64,000 nucleotides of DNA from Paenibacillus herberti (lineage in GTDB: Bacteria; Bacillota; Bacilli; Paenibacillales; Paenibacillaceae), in the NCBI RefSeq assembly GCF_002233675.1, contig NZ_NMUQ01000003.1:290477-354476 (forward strand). The letters run 5' to 3'. A program made the position numbers and the translations under genes. The notes under the pieces were generated by a model that had not been told where the DNA came from, searched no databases, and saw nothing but the letters and a program-made list of their open reading frames with translations. Shown here one piece after another: positions 8,595 through 17,698 of the stretch (the first letter of the stretch is position 1; every line of letters starts with the position of its first letter).

Positions 8595-8708
8595 CTTCCT
8601 TACCTCCTGATTAATTAATATGCCTTATTTTAACACAGGCTTATCAGGAAAGGAACACGGTCAAGCAGCAGCAACCCAGGCTCCATCTGCGTGCTGCTCA
8701 ATGCTAAA

Positions 8709-9164
8709 TCAAGCTAGATTCCGCTTAGGAGGCCCCTTGAGCGAGGTGTCGCGGGACGGATAACGCGTGCACCAGAGTACCCACCAGATGAGTAGCGGCT
8801 GTGCAGCGGCCCGCAACCATAGGGCAGTATAGGAAGCGGATTCGCTGCCGGGAGCCGGTATGCCTTTTGCGGCTGCATAGAGATTGGCAGGGAATATAAG
8901 CACCAGATACAGTGCGGTAAAAAGGCCGGTCCAGCCTCTAGTGGCTGGAATAAGGATGAGTATAGCGATAACCAGCTCCAATATAGCTGTAGCGTAGATG
9001 ATTTCTAAGCGCAGAGGCACCCAGTCTGGCAGCATTGCGGCAAATCCGTCCGGCTCACGGAAATGGTAGACGCAAGCGCTTGTCATCAGCACAGCGAACA
9101 GGATCAGACCGATCATGCGAGGCCAGGTCGTTTGAAAATAATTCAAGTCCGAGGCAGAAGTCAT
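8709..9164 (-). CDS. DoxX-like membrane protein
   Basis: Membrane protein of 151 residues with four hydrophobic segments: MIGLILFAVLMTSACVYHF, LEIIYATAILELVIAILIL, GLFTALYLVLIFPANLYAA and a C-terminal LLIWWVLWC helix. The overall shape and ILELVIAILILIPATRGW segment fit the DoxX-like group, whose biochemical role is mostly undefined. The start at 9164 follows AAGGAGAGAGCTCACC; the longer frame to 9269 overlaps the upstream gene and has no site. It lies 40 nt downstream of the aldo/keto reductase gene, likely co-transcribed. Confidence 0.75.
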   Translation of the reverse strand: MTSASDLNYFQTTWPRMIGLILFAVLMTSACVYHFREPDGFAAMLPDWVPLRLEIIYATAILELVIAILILIPATRGWTGLFTALYLVLIFPANLYAAAKGIPAPGSESASYTALWLRAAAQPLLIWWVLWCTRYPSRDTSLKGPPKRNLA

Positions 9165-9204
9165 GGTGAGCTCTCTCCTTTGGCATGAAGGCGTGAAGGC
9201 AAAA

Positions 9205-10182
9205 TCAGATTCGGTATCTCGCGAAAGGCTCTCCATATCGGAAAGGCCGGCTAATTCGCTCAAGTTCATCCTGAATCGCGGGATCGGCAGCTAGCTCAAG
9301 GCTGCGCAGGTTCGCCTCTAGCTGACTTACACTCGTAGCTCCGGCAATAACGGATGAAACAGCAGGTTTATCCATTAGCCAGCGGATAGACAGGGCGGCG
9401 GGCTCGCAGCCGGCTTCCTCCGCCAGCTCCATCACATCCTGTCCGAGGCCAATGACATCTCCCTTGAGAAGACGACCGAAGGAGGAGTCCTTTTCCAAGC
9501 GTGAACCCGATGGAGCATCGGCTCCGGCGGCATATTTTCCGGTTAGAATACCACCTGCCAGTGGAAAATATGGGATAAGCCCAATTCCCTGATCGAGGCA
9601 AAGCGGGACAAGCTCCAACTCCGGCGTGCGGTCGGCTAATGAGTAGCTTGTTTGGATCGATACGTATTTTTCTAACTGTAGCCTGTCGCTGATGCCAAGC
9701 GCCTTCATTAGCTCCCAGGCTTGATAGTTGGAGGCGCCGATGTAGCGGACTTTTCCGGAGCGCACCATGTCATCCAGCGTGCGAAGTGTTTCTTCTAGCG
9801 GCGTGTCGGGATCAAAGGTATGGATTTGATACAGATCTACATAATCGGTGCCAAGGCGGCGCAGGCTTCCTTCCAGCTCTTTCAACAGATGGCTGCGAGA
9901 AGCACCGCGGTTGCCCGGACCGTCGCCTGTCGGTAGTCCGGCTTTAGTTGTGAGGACAGCGTCCGACCTGCGTCCGGCCAAAGCTTTGCCGATAATCGTT
10001 TCGCTGCGTGTTCCTGCATAAATGTTGGCAGTATCCATAAACGTAATGCCGCTGTCGAGCGCCGCATGGATGATGCGGATGCTTTCTTCTTCGTCCGTAC
10101 GCTTGCCGAACGCATTTGTGCCGAGCCCGAGCGCCGATACATGCAGTCCGCTGCCGCCCAATTTGCGATAAGTCATGACCAT
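9205..10182 (-). CDS. Aldo/keto reductase
   Basis: Cytoplasmic NADPH-dependent carbonyl reductase of 325 residues, TIM barrel. The catalytic tetrad is visible: Asp in FMDTANIYAG, Tyr in the same segment, Lys in VLTTKAGLP and His in DLYQIHTFD. The cofactor-binding C-terminal part VSSVIAGATSVSQLEANL is present. AGGAGG is 9 nt before the ATG at 10182. It is closest in pattern to the general-stress/auxin-like AKR class, but the substrate is unknown. It is the first gene of a probable two-gene unit with the DoxX-like gene. Confidence 0.88.
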   Translation of the reverse strand: MVMTYRKLGGSGLHVSALGLGTNAFGKRTDEEESIRIIHAALDSGITFMDTANIYAGTRSETIIGKALAGRRSDAVLTTKAGLPTGDGPGNRGASRSHLLKELEGSLRRLGTDYVDLYQIHTFDPDTPLEETLRTLDDMVRSGKVRYIGASNYQAWELMKALGISDRLQLEKYVSIQTSYSLADRTPELELVPLCLDQGIGLIPYFPLAGGILTGKYAAGADAPSGSRLEKDSSFGRLLKGDVIGLGQDVMELAEEAGCEPAALSIRWLMDKPAVSSVIAGATSVSQLEANLRSLELAADPAIQDELERISRPFRYGEPFARYRI

Positions 10183-10275
10183 GCTGATCTTCCTCCTAGG
10201 TATTGTTCATGAATATTCCAATGGCTCCAATCCATACTAACGCTAGGAACATCAGCCAGAAAGGTGGAGCTGTTT

Positions 10276-11145
10276 ATGTATGCCCGATTGAAAAAACGCC
10301 TGCAAAATCTGATGAGGCGAAGCCGCAGAACGGGGGCGCTGCTGGGCTGTTCGCTTGCAGCATGCGGACTCGCAGGCGCTGCGGTAATCGCTGCCGCCGC
10401 TGCGCCAGCCGCCGCGGCCAGCCAAGCTAGAATCTCGGCAGATTCAGCCGCCGCCGCGGCCAGCCAAGCTAGAATCTCGGCAGATTCAGCCGCCGTTGCG
10501 GCAATTCCTACCGATATAACTGCCGAGCTAACCGTGGCAACTTCTGCTGTCCCAGCCGCCGTCTCGGTTGCGCAGCCCGTGGCAACTTCTGCTGTCCCAG
10601 CCGCCGTCTCGGTTGCGCCGTCCATTGTCACAGCAGCTATAGCTGCGGCGGCTCCTTTTCAGCTCGATAAGGATATCGTGCCAGAAAATGCGCAGTCTGG
10701 CGCGGCGGAGCTGGCCAAAAACGCAGACTGCGTAGTCGTCGGCCGCTTCTCGGAAGCGGACCGGATGGTTCCGACCGGTAAAAGCGCTCCGCAAGGCCGC
10801 CTCGTTAATTTTGTACAAACCTTCACCGTACGCAAACTGATCAAGGGCAACGCAGGAGGGCAAGTGACCGTCATTACAACGGGAATTGAACCCTTGCCAC
10901 CGCCTTCTCAGCTGGAAGCGAACGAGCGATACCCAGGGGCGTGGGCCACTGGTCCGGATTACTTGCTCTTTTTGCGAAAGCTGGAAGGATCGGATGAGTA
11001 TGCCCCACTCGGGATGCTGCAAGGCGTCTATCCCATTCAGGGAGGTCGCACAATCAGCATTGAAGGCAAAGGCTTTTCGCAGCTGAATGGCCTTCCTGAG
11101 CCCGGCTTGCAGAACATCATAAACGGATTGCTTGGACAGGAATGA
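10276..11145 (+). CDS. Secreted Ala-rich protein, unknown C-terminal domain
   Basis: Exported protein of 289 residues. A basic N-terminus (RLKKRLQNLMRRSRRT) and a hydrophobic Ala-rich stretch form a signal peptide or anchor with a possible AAA site. Residues ~45-125 are low-complexity and carry internal duplications: a 14-residue unit ASQARISADSAAAA repeated with a 42-bp step (10421, 10463) and a 15-residue unit VATSAVPAAVSVA repeated with a 45-bp step (10534, 10579). Residues ~140-285 form a compact domain (NADCVVVGRFSEADR, RKLIKGNAGGQVTVITTG, GPDYLLFLRKLEG) not assigned to a family. GGTGGAG precedes the ATG by 6 nt; the upstream GTG at 10264 is less likely. Confidence 0.65.
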   Translation: MYARLKKRLQNLMRRSRRTGALLGCSLAACGLAGAAVIAAAAAPAAAASQARISADSAAAAASQARISADSAAVAAIPTDITAELTVATSAVPAAVSVAQPVATSAVPAAVSVAPSIVTAAIAAAAPFQLDKDIVPENAQSGAAELAKNADCVVVGRFSEADRMVPTGKSAPQGRLVNFVQTFTVRKLIKGNAGGQVTVITTGIEPLPPPSQLEANERYPGAWATGPDYLLFLRKLEGSDEYAPLGMLQGVYPIQGGRTISIEGKGFSQLNGLPEPGLQNIINGLLGQE

Positions 11146-11441
11146 TGCCTTCTGGGACCGCAATCGCAACCGCAACCTGTATGAACAGCAGCCCATGGGC
11201 AGAAACAAGCATGTACCAGTAGCTCGTCAGCCAGAAACAACCATGCTCTAAATAGTCGCAAGCCAACAACGGGAATGTTCCAGTAGCCAGCGTGGAGTAA
11301 GCAGGAGGCCAATTCTGGCCGAAGCCAGAATAGGAATCGGCAAGGAACGGGCAGCTGCTTCCCGTCTGGACGGGACGGTTTTGCCAACGATTATACCATA
11401 ACTGTCCGCCTGAGGCGTGCCGCTGCGAGCAGTTGGAGTGC
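11146..11441. other. Intergenic region, one stable hairpin
   Basis: About 300 nt with no supported gene between convergent genes. A perfect hairpin at 11312-11331 reads on the reverse strand as ATTCTGGC-TTCG-GCCAGAAT, a C(UUCG)G tetraloop. No T-run follows, so it may be a processing or weak termination signal for the reverse-strand gene. Confidence 0.5.
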
Positions 11442-12935
11442 TCAGGCTTTTGTTCGGACGGGAGCAGGGAGGCGGTTCGCTAGCCGGAAAAATGGCATAG
11501 CCGATGCGCTGTCCCTCGGAGATGCCGAGCCGAAGCGCGGTTGCAGCATGCCGAAGGAGGAAATTGTGGTATCCGGCGGGAGAAGTAAGGTTACATGCCC
11601 GTCAGGTAAAGCCTGTGCGACGCCTTGAGCTGCGTCATACTCGCAGCCGGAAGCACCGGATACGAGCAATAGACGCTGACCCTGTTGCAGCCGGAGCGAT
11701 TGTAAAAGAGGAAGCAAGCCCGGCTGCTCCCGCCTGGCAAGCAAAACAGTTCCGGGGAAGCGGCGAACCGGAGCTGAATTTGCTTTTATTGCTGCTGGGC
11801 TTGTATTTATTACAGCTGGATTGGCATTTATCGCTGCTGGCAGCGATTTTGAAACAGCATATGCCTTGAATACTGCGACGTTTTTTTTTGGCTCGATCAG
11901 GGAGTTTGAAATAGAAGCTTCCCGACTTTTCTTGAGTTCACTAGCGCTTGCAGCGACGGGAATTGACAAGCCACGAGCTTCCCAGCGGGCGATGAGAGCG
12001 GTCAGGAACAGGCGGATGTCGCTTTGTATCCATAACATATTCGGATTGCCGGGTGGTAAAACGCGGATGTCTACGCAAGCGCCGGCCGTTTGGTAGGGGA
12101 GCTGTTCGCAGCCGAGGGTGAGCACGTAATCGACTGTTCGGGCATTCGGAGCATTGGGAAATAACAGGCCAATGCTCTGCCTGTCATCTGTCGGAAGTGT
12201 ATCAAGTCCTCCTGGTGTAGCTGCTGTCGGGATGCCGGTGAGTCGCATCAGCTGCTTCAACTCGGCGGAGGCACCAGAATGGCGGACACCGCCGCCAACT
12301 ACAAGAAGCGGGCATTTGGCTCGGTATAGGCCGTTCATAATTCGGTCTAGCTCTATGTCGTGGATCGGAGGTTCGGAATCGAGCAGTTGAAAAAAGTCTT
12401 CACTCTCCTCATATCCACCGAAGGAGGAAGCAAGCTGCAAGTTGCGGCAAACAAGTGGTGGTGAGAGCTCGACGAGCACAGGCCCTCGGCGCCCGCCTCC
12501 GGCTGCGAGATAATAGGCCTTCTCGAGCTGGAGCAGGTTGGCCGCTTCTTCATCCAGCGCTGTGGTCCATTTGAAGGGGCAACTGCTTTGGCGGACTGTC
12601 GCAGTGGAATCGGCTTTGCCGTGGCTTGCGCTTGGTTTGATAAGTAGCAGCGGGAGGCTGGATAAGGCAAAGCCTTCTACGGCGCTGATCTCAGAGGGGG
12701 ATAGCTCAGCGCTTGTCCCGATTGCTGCCGAGGGTACGCCGTCGGAAGCGAGCGCGTAACCCTCAGCGGCGCTGAGGGCCGCGAGTAGACTGGATCTTCC
12801 GTGAACGGAAATTCCAGCTTTGCGAGCGGTTGCGATAAGGGAGCAACCCAATGGTGTTTCTGATGTGCGGTCGTAAAATAGTTGCCTCAGCCCTTTGGCT
12901 GCCCATACTGTCATGATGCTGTCCGACCCATTCAT
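11442..12935 (-). CDS. TPP-enzyme-like protein, catalytically degenerate
   Basis: Protein of 497 residues with the outline of an acetolactate-synthase-type thiamine diphosphate enzyme. An N-terminal Pyr-like domain (~1-160, with AALSAAEGYALASDG) and a central TPP_enzyme_M-like domain (LYRAKCPLLVVGGGVRHSG, DYVLTLGCEQLPYQT) are clear. The conserved catalytic Glu of the RHEQGAAHAADGYA motif is replaced by Leu, and the C-terminal PP domain is short and lacks a GDG...N diphosphate/metal motif. A low-complexity linker with repeated (I)NANPAVINTSP-like units sits near residue 380. It is probably a non-enzymatic relative or a decaying gene. Start 12935 follows GGAAGGAAAGCAGCC. Confidence 0.65.
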   Translation of the reverse strand: MNGSDSIMTVWAAKGLRQLFYDRTSETPLGCSLIATARKAGISVHGRSSLLAALSAAEGYALASDGVPSAAIGTSAELSPSEISAVEGFALSSLPLLLIKPSASHGKADSTATVRQSSCPFKWTTALDEEAANLLQLEKAYYLAAGGGRRGPVLVELSPPLVCRNLQLASSFGGYEESEDFFQLLDSEPPIHDIELDRIMNGLYRAKCPLLVVGGGVRHSGASAELKQLMRLTGIPTAATPGGLDTLPTDDRQSIGLLFPNAPNARTVDYVLTLGCEQLPYQTAGACVDIRVLPPGNPNMLWIQSDIRLFLTALIARWEARGLSIPVAASASELKKSREASISNSLIEPKKNVAVFKAYAVSKSLPAAINANPAVINTSPAAIKANSAPVRRFPGTVLLARREQPGLLPLLQSLRLQQGQRLLLVSGASGCEYDAAQGVAQALPDGHVTLLLPPDTTISSFGMLQPRFGSASPRDSASAMPFFRLANRLPAPVRTKA

Positions 12936-13279
12936 TGGCTGCTTTCCTTCCTTTCGCTTGAAAACTTCGCGGCGGCATTGCGCTTCAGGCGCGACCGGCA
13001 ACTGGAAGCGGCCTTTAGACTTCTATTTGTTACCATATGAAGCGGTCAGCGGGTTGGAAAGGGACATCCGGCGGGGCTGGAAAAAGAAGGGCGGCGGAGA
13101 AAGTGGTGGTGCCTCGGCAAAGCGGAGAAAGCGGCGCAGTAGGCTAGTGAAATCCCTCTCGCCAAGGCGATGATAGCGGCGTTTCCAGCAAGTTAAAGCC
13201 CCTAAGTCAAGGCGGCAAAGTGACGCTGCAGGCAAAAAAAAGCCCCTTCGCCAAAGTGGTGAAAGCGTTGCAGTATGGC
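12936..13279. other. Intergenic region with degenerate repeats
   Basis: About 340 nt without a supported gene. It holds several diverged copies of a segment like GCCAAAGTGGTGAAAGCG, including one 46 bp upstream of the terminator at 13280 (13231-13266) that copies its A-run and left stem but has a broken right stem. This looks like duplication of the terminator hairpin. Confidence 0.5.
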
Positions 13280-13315
13280 AAAAAAAAGCCCCTTCACCAA
13301 AGTGGCGAAAGGGGC
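13280..13315 (-). terminator. Terminator of the NlpC/P60-like gene
   Basis: On the reverse strand GCCCCTTTCGCC pairs with GGTGAAGGGGC around ACTTT, followed by eight T. It lies directly after the stop at 13321. Confidence 0.9.
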
Positions 13316-13320
13316 AGGCT

Positions 13321-15222
13321 TTACCAGGTGCGCGGACCGATCAGGTCGGTCACGGTTGTTGTTTTGGGATATGACTTCGTAAGTCCCATGCCGCTGCGGG
13401 CCTGGGTACGAATAGCCGTAAGATTCGAGCTTGAGTAGAAGAACAGCATCTTCTCGTCCCTGCGGTCAGCAGGCTTCACCGGCTTGTCGTACAGTACAAA
13501 GGCTGCCCAGGCATCGGCGATATCCTCCTGTACCTGATAGGCGCTTGCTTCGCGGAAGAACAGCTTCGTATATAACGTTGTCATCGGTTTGCCAGCGCGG
13601 GCCGCCGATATAACCTCTGGCGTCCAGAACTTGGTATAAAATCGGGTCATGAGCGAGTTCTTGTGGTAATAGGCCCACTGGCTGCTGCCGGCGGCTGGAC
13701 CGGCGAATGCGGAACCGAGCATCCCTCCGCCGCCATCTAGTCCACTGGATGCGCTGCCGATATGGTCGAGCTCCGCTCCAGCCGGACCTTGCTGGGTGAC
13801 AAGCTTGCCAAGCTCGCGAACGAGCGCCCAGCGTGTCTTTTCCTTCGCAGTTGGAGTGAGGTCGGAGGGATCGATTACGAGCCTGACCTGACCTTTGCCG
13901 AGTGTCTCGACACGGGAGATTCCGCCGCGATGAACTTCAAGCCGTAGCTGCTTCACCAGTGACAGATAGGACTTTGGATAGATCAAGCGTACCTGCTTCC
14001 AAAGCTGATCGGCGGCAGTTTGCTGCGCGGATGTCATCGCATAACCCGTTTCTTTGCGAGCCTTCAGTAATCCATCAACCGTGATGTCATAGAGGCCGAC
14101 GGAAAAAGAAGAGCCATAGATCTCGCCGCTCTTCACGCCGATGCGGCTCAGCTCGGTTGCGGAGAGCGCTTCGATAGAATCGAGAATTTCCTCATGAGTG
14201 GCTAACATCTCAGTGTAGCGTCCCTGCTCGTACTGCTGGAAGGCGAGGTTAGCCTTTTCTTCTAGACGGTTGTAAGTCGATGCGGACAAAATGGGCTTCG
14301 CTTTCGAGAGAAAACCCGTTATGCCCTTAAAGTAAGTCGTTGCGTGCATCGTCGAGCCTGCATTCGAGCCGGAACCACCGGCGTTGCCGTTGCTGGACCC
14401 GGAACCTGAGCCTGAGCCGGCATTACCATTACTGGAACCCGAACCGCTGCCGGCGTTACCATTACTGGAGCCTGAGCCGCCGCCAACGTTACCGTTGCCC
14501 GTCCCAGCATTCCCGCCGTCTCCTGCGGAGCCTCCCGTCATACGGCGGGCTCCCGCATAACGCTCCTGCCAATAAGGCGAGCTGAGTGCGGACAGCTTCA
14601 CGCCGTCCACTGTGGCAGCCGCGAACTCGCGGTTGCCGATGTAGATACCAGCAAAGCTGACAGAGCCGTTATTATGGAAAAAGACGGCGTCGCCAGGGAG
14701 CAGCAGGCTCTGTCCGCCAACTGGCGAACCGCTCTTGAACTGTTCCGCTATCGTGCGGGGCAGTTCAATCTCCGCGGCGGAATTGCGGTAAATATAATAG
14801 AGGAAGCCGGAAGCATCCAAACCTGCTGGAGAGCTTCCGCCATATTTATATGGCGTGCCGAGATAGTCGAGCGCGTAATCGGCGATTGCTCCTCCGAGCG
14901 CTTGCAAGCTAAGCGGTCCCTTTTCGGAGATGGGGGAGTCGGATTCGGCTGACAGAATGCTTACGTTTCCGTCTGTTGTTTTCCCCGCCGACGAATCGGC
15001 AGTACCGCCGCCCGTTGCGGCTGGAGCTATTGTTGATGGGGCCATGCCCGCCAGTATGCGGGCTGTATCGGCATCGGCATAGGGAGCGGATGAAGCGCCG
15101 TGAGCGTCCGGTCCTGGAATGTTTTTTGCTCCTGATGAAAGTCTTGAGGGCTCCGCATAAACGGTTCCTCCTGCTGCTGCAAGCATGGCAAAAGCGGTTC
15201 CGGTCCATATCAAACGTCGCAT
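13321..15222 (-). CDS. Secreted NlpC/P60-like protein lacking catalytic residues
   Basis: Exported 633-residue protein with signal peptide MRRLIWTGTAFAMLAAAGGTVYA. Residues ~110-230 are an NlpC/P60 fold (YLGTPYKYGG, LLPGDAVFF, AGIYIG). The nucleophile is missing: LDASGF has Ala137 where active enzymes have Cys (LDCSGF), and VSFAGIYIG has Phe190 where His is expected. A Gly/Ser/Asn linker with SGSSNGNAG repeats covers ~231-290. The C-terminal ~340 residues resemble a metallopeptidase-like domain, but the expected HExxH is RELGK (469-473), while a late EDIADAWAAFV segment is kept. Both halves therefore look non-catalytic, suggesting a binding or structural wall protein. Confidence 0.75.
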   Translation of the reverse strand: MRRLIWTGTAFAMLAAAGGTVYAEPSRLSSGAKNIPGPDAHGASSAPYADADTARILAGMAPSTIAPAATGGGTADSSAGKTTDGNVSILSAESDSPISEKGPLSLQALGGAIADYALDYLGTPYKYGGSSPAGLDASGFLYYIYRNSAAEIELPRTIAEQFKSGSPVGGQSLLLPGDAVFFHNNGSVSFAGIYIGNREFAAATVDGVKLSALSSPYWQERYAGARRMTGGSAGDGGNAGTGNGNVGGGSGSSNGNAGSGSGSSNGNAGSGSGSGSSNGNAGGSGSNAGSTMHATTYFKGITGFLSKAKPILSASTYNRLEEKANLAFQQYEQGRYTEMLATHEEILDSIEALSATELSRIGVKSGEIYGSSFSVGLYDITVDGLLKARKETGYAMTSAQQTAADQLWKQVRLIYPKSYLSLVKQLRLEVHRGGISRVETLGKGQVRLVIDPSDLTPTAKEKTRWALVRELGKLVTQQGPAGAELDHIGSASSGLDGGGGMLGSAFAGPAAGSSQWAYYHKNSLMTRFYTKFWTPEVISAARAGKPMTTLYTKLFFREASAYQVQEDIADAWAAFVLYDKPVKPADRRDEKMLFFYSSSNLTAIRTQARSGMGLTKSYPKTTTVTDLIGPRTW

Positions 15223-15511
15223 GATCTCACTCCTGGTCCTAGTCTAGGTGCAATTGAATAGGCAAAATTCGCCAAAGTCTCCCGTATTATAACAGGATAA
15301 TAGTTAGTGTTAATCGGACTTGCGACACATGAAATCTTTTATATCGATTTAATTCAATCAGCATCTAAAGTCCTTTATCTCGTCTTTAAAATAAATCCAC
15401 GACCTTTCTTTCCTAAGATAATAGAAGTTTAATGGAAAAACTGAGTCTATAGGAGTGGGACTTGCGACATATTGGCGCAAAAAAGCGAGACAGAATTACA
15501 TGGAAAAACAG
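15223..15511. other. Upstream region of the pot operon
   Basis: AT-rich intergenic sequence between divergent genes, without a supported ORF. It must contain the reverse-strand promoter for the NlpC-like gene. No riboswitch class was recognised by eye. Confidence 0.4.
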
Positions 15512-15539
15512 TTCCAGCGATGGCGGATTAGGTTATAAT
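15512..15539 (+). promoter_or_regulatory. Candidate promoter of potABCD
   Basis: A consensus -10 TATAAT lies at 15534-15539 with a weak -35-like TTCCAG 16 nt upstream. It is about 90 nt before the potA start. Confidence 0.5.
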
Positions 15540-15626
15540 GGTGGAATACATAGGCCCGTCTCTTCCTTGCCGGATTTTCTTGGCTTGGAGGGATTGACAG
15601 GCCGCAGGAGGAGGTAAGACTGCAGC

Positions 15627-16895
15627 ATGAATCAGGTACCGGTCATTTCATTCCGGGGAGTAACCAAGCAATTTGAAGACGGGGTTCCCGTGTTGAATGA
15701 TGTCTCTTTCGACATTGAGCGAGGCAAATTCTACACGCTTCTGGGCCCGTCAGGCTGCGGCAAAACGACCATTCTCCGGCTCATCGCCGGATTCATGGAG
15801 CCGACAAGCGGAGAAATTCGCATGGACGGCAAGCTTATTAATGACGTTCCCGCCAATAAGCGGCAGGTCAATACGGTTTTTCAGGACTACGCGCTGTTCC
15901 CGCATCTGAACGTTTTTGATAATGTTGCCTTCGGCCTGCGCATCCGCAAGCTCAAAAAGGACGATATCGAAAGAAAGGTCAAGGAAGCACTGCGCTTTGT
16001 CAATTTAGAGGGTTATGAAAAGCGGGAGATCCGCGAGATGTCCGGCGGCCAGCGCCAGCGCGTAGCGATCGCCAGGGCGATCGTCAACGAGCCGAAGCTG
16101 CTGCTGCTCGACGAACCGCTGTCAGCGCTTGACCTCAAGCTGCGCACGGAGATGCAATACGAGCTCAGAGAGCTGCAGCGGCGGCTTGGTATTACGTTTA
16201 TTTTTGTTACGCATGATCAGGAAGAAGCTCTCGCCATGTCGGACGAGATTTTCGTGCTCAACAGGGGCAACATCGAGCAGAGCGGAACACCGACGGATAT
16301 TTACGATGAGCCGATCAACCGCTTTGTGGCGGACTTTATCGGGGAGTCGAATATTGTGCCTGGGCGGATGCTGGAAGACTTCCGCGTGGAATTCGCGGGC
16401 AAGGCGTTTGAATGCGTGGACGGAGGGCTGCGGCGAGGGGAGCCGGTTGAGGTTGTACTGCGTCCCGAGGATTTGCAGATCACTCCTGCGGGAGCTGGCA
16501 AGCTTTCGGCAACGGTGGACACACAGTTGTTCCGCGGCGTTCATTACGAGATCATTTGCATGGATGACGCTGGCAACGAGTGGATGGTCCATTCGACGCG
16601 CAAAGCGATCGTAGGCGAAGTCATCGGCTTGGACTTCGACTCAGAGGCGATTCACGTCATGCGCTTTGGTGAGTCCGAAGAGGACTTTGACCGCCGTCTG
16701 GAGGCGTACGGGGAACTGGACGAGGAAGAGGAGCTGGATACAAATAGTTCCATTTCCCAGGGGGCCAGCACGGCCCGAGTTCAGACAACCGATCTAGGCG
16801 CGGCCGGAGCTGCGAAGGAGCCATCCCGCAGTGACAGCGGGCCGATGACTGGACCGTCTTCCGCTCAGACGGGCCGGCCGGGAGGGAATAGCTAG
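15627..16895 (+). CDS. potA: Spermidine/putrescine ABC transporter ATPase PotA
   Basis: ATP-binding subunit of a polyamine importer, 422 residues. Walker [10 protein letters not shown] (40-48), Q-loop FQDYALFPH, signature [14 protein letters not shown], Walker [13 protein letters not shown] and H-loop VTHDQEEA are complete; a TOBE-like regulatory domain follows ([11 protein letters not shown]). The last ~65 residues are an unusual acidic then Ser/Gly/Thr-rich tail ([14 protein letters not shown] onward) not found in standard PotA of ~370 residues. It is the first gene of potABCD; its stop overlaps the potB start. It powers uptake of polyamines captured by PotD through PotBC. Confidence 0.92.
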   Translation: MNQVPVISFRGVTKQFEDGVPVLNDVSFDIERGKFYTLLGPSGCGKTTILRLIAGFMEPTSGEIRMDGKLINDVPANKRQVNTVFQDYALFPHLNVFDNVAFGLRIRKLKKDDIERKVKEALRFVNLEGYEKREIREMSGGQRQRVAIARAIVNEPKLLLLDEPLSALDLKLRTEMQYELRELQRRLGITFIFVTHDQEEALAMSDEIFVLNRGNIEQSGTPTDIYDEPINRFVADFIGESNIVPGRMLEDFRVEFAGKAFECVDGGLRRGEPVEVVLRPEDLQITPAGAGKLSATVDTQLFRGVHYEIICMDDAGNEWMVHSTRKAIVGEVIGLDFDSEAIHVMRFGESEEDFDRRLEAYGELDEEEELDTNSSISQGASTARVQTTDLGAAGAAKEPSRSDSGPMTGPSSAQTGRPGGNS

Positions 16896-17698
16896 TGCCC
16901 GTTCGGAGCCGCAACTTTTTCCTCGTACCCTATATGCTGTGGATCATCCTGTTCGTGGCGGCGCCGATCGCGCTGATTGCGTACCGGTCGTTCTTCGACG
17001 TCGAGGGCTCATTGACGCTGGACAACTACGCGCGCTTCTTCACGCCGGTTTACTTGCGGATGACGTTCAGCTCGTTTTGGTACGCTTTTCTAATCACATT
17101 GTTCTCCCTTTTGATTGCCTATCCGGCGGCTTGGCTGTTGACGCGGACAAAACATAAACAGTTATGGCTGCTGCTCATCATTTTGCCGACCTGGATCAAT
17201 TTGCTGCTCAAAGTGTACGCGTTTCTCGGCATTTTTGGCACATACGGTGCGATCAACAAGTTTTTGGAATGGATCGGCATCGGCACACAGCAAATTCTGT
17301 TCACCGACTTCAGCTTTGTGTTTGTGTCGGTTTATATTTTCATTCCGTTCATGATCCTGCCGATCTTCAACGCGCTTGAGGAGCTGAATCCATCGCTCGT
17401 GTTCGCTGCGCGCGATCTCGGTGCTTCCGCGTGGACGACGTTCCGCAGAGTTGTGTTCCCGCTGACGCTTGATGGTGTAAAAGCGGGCTGCCAGGCGGTG
17501 TTCATCCCCGCGCTGTCGCTGTTCATGATTACGCGGCTCGTCGCCGGCAACCGGGTTATTACGCTCGGCACGGCGATCGAGCAGCATTTTCTCGTGACGC
17601 AGGACTGGGGCATGGGCTCGACAATTGCCGTGTTCCTGATCATCGTCATGGTGCTGATCATGTTTGCAGCCGGACAGAGAAAGGCGGGATCTAGATGA
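16895..17698 (+). CDS. potB: Spermidine/putrescine permease PotB
   Basis: Membrane permease of 267 residues with six hydrophobic segments. The cytoplasmic EAA coupling loop is present as ARDLGASAWTTFRRVVFPLT. GTG start at 16895 overlaps the last base of potA's TAG; GGGAGGG lies 8 nt upstream. The C-terminus ends QRKAGSR and the gene overlaps potC by 4 nt, so translation is coupled. It forms the translocation pore with PotC. Confidence 0.92.
   Translation: MPVRSRNFFLVPYMLWIILFVAAPIALIAYRSFFDVEGSLTLDNYARFFTPVYLRMTFSSFWYAFLITLFSLLIAYPAAWLLTRTKHKQLWLLLIILPTWINLLLKVYAFLGIFGTYGAINKFLEWIGIGTQQILFTDFSFVFVSVYIFIPFMILPIFNALEELNPSLVFAARDLGASAWTTFRRVVFPLTLDGVKAGCQAVFIPALSLFMITRLVAGNRVITLGTAIEQHFLVTQDWGMGSTIAVFLIIVMVLIMFAAGQRKAGSR

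Noticed and set aside
8427..8618. Plus-strand 63-codon ORF
   Set aside because: No binding site; the reverse strand here has ORFs with an AGGAGG site and a terminator.
10528..11208. Reverse-strand 226-codon ORF
   Set aside because: Antisense to the secreted Ala-rich protein, lacks a start signal and looks like translated repeat.
16122..16592. Reverse-strand ORFs within potA
   Set aside because: High-GC antisense shadows of a gene with complete ABC motifs.
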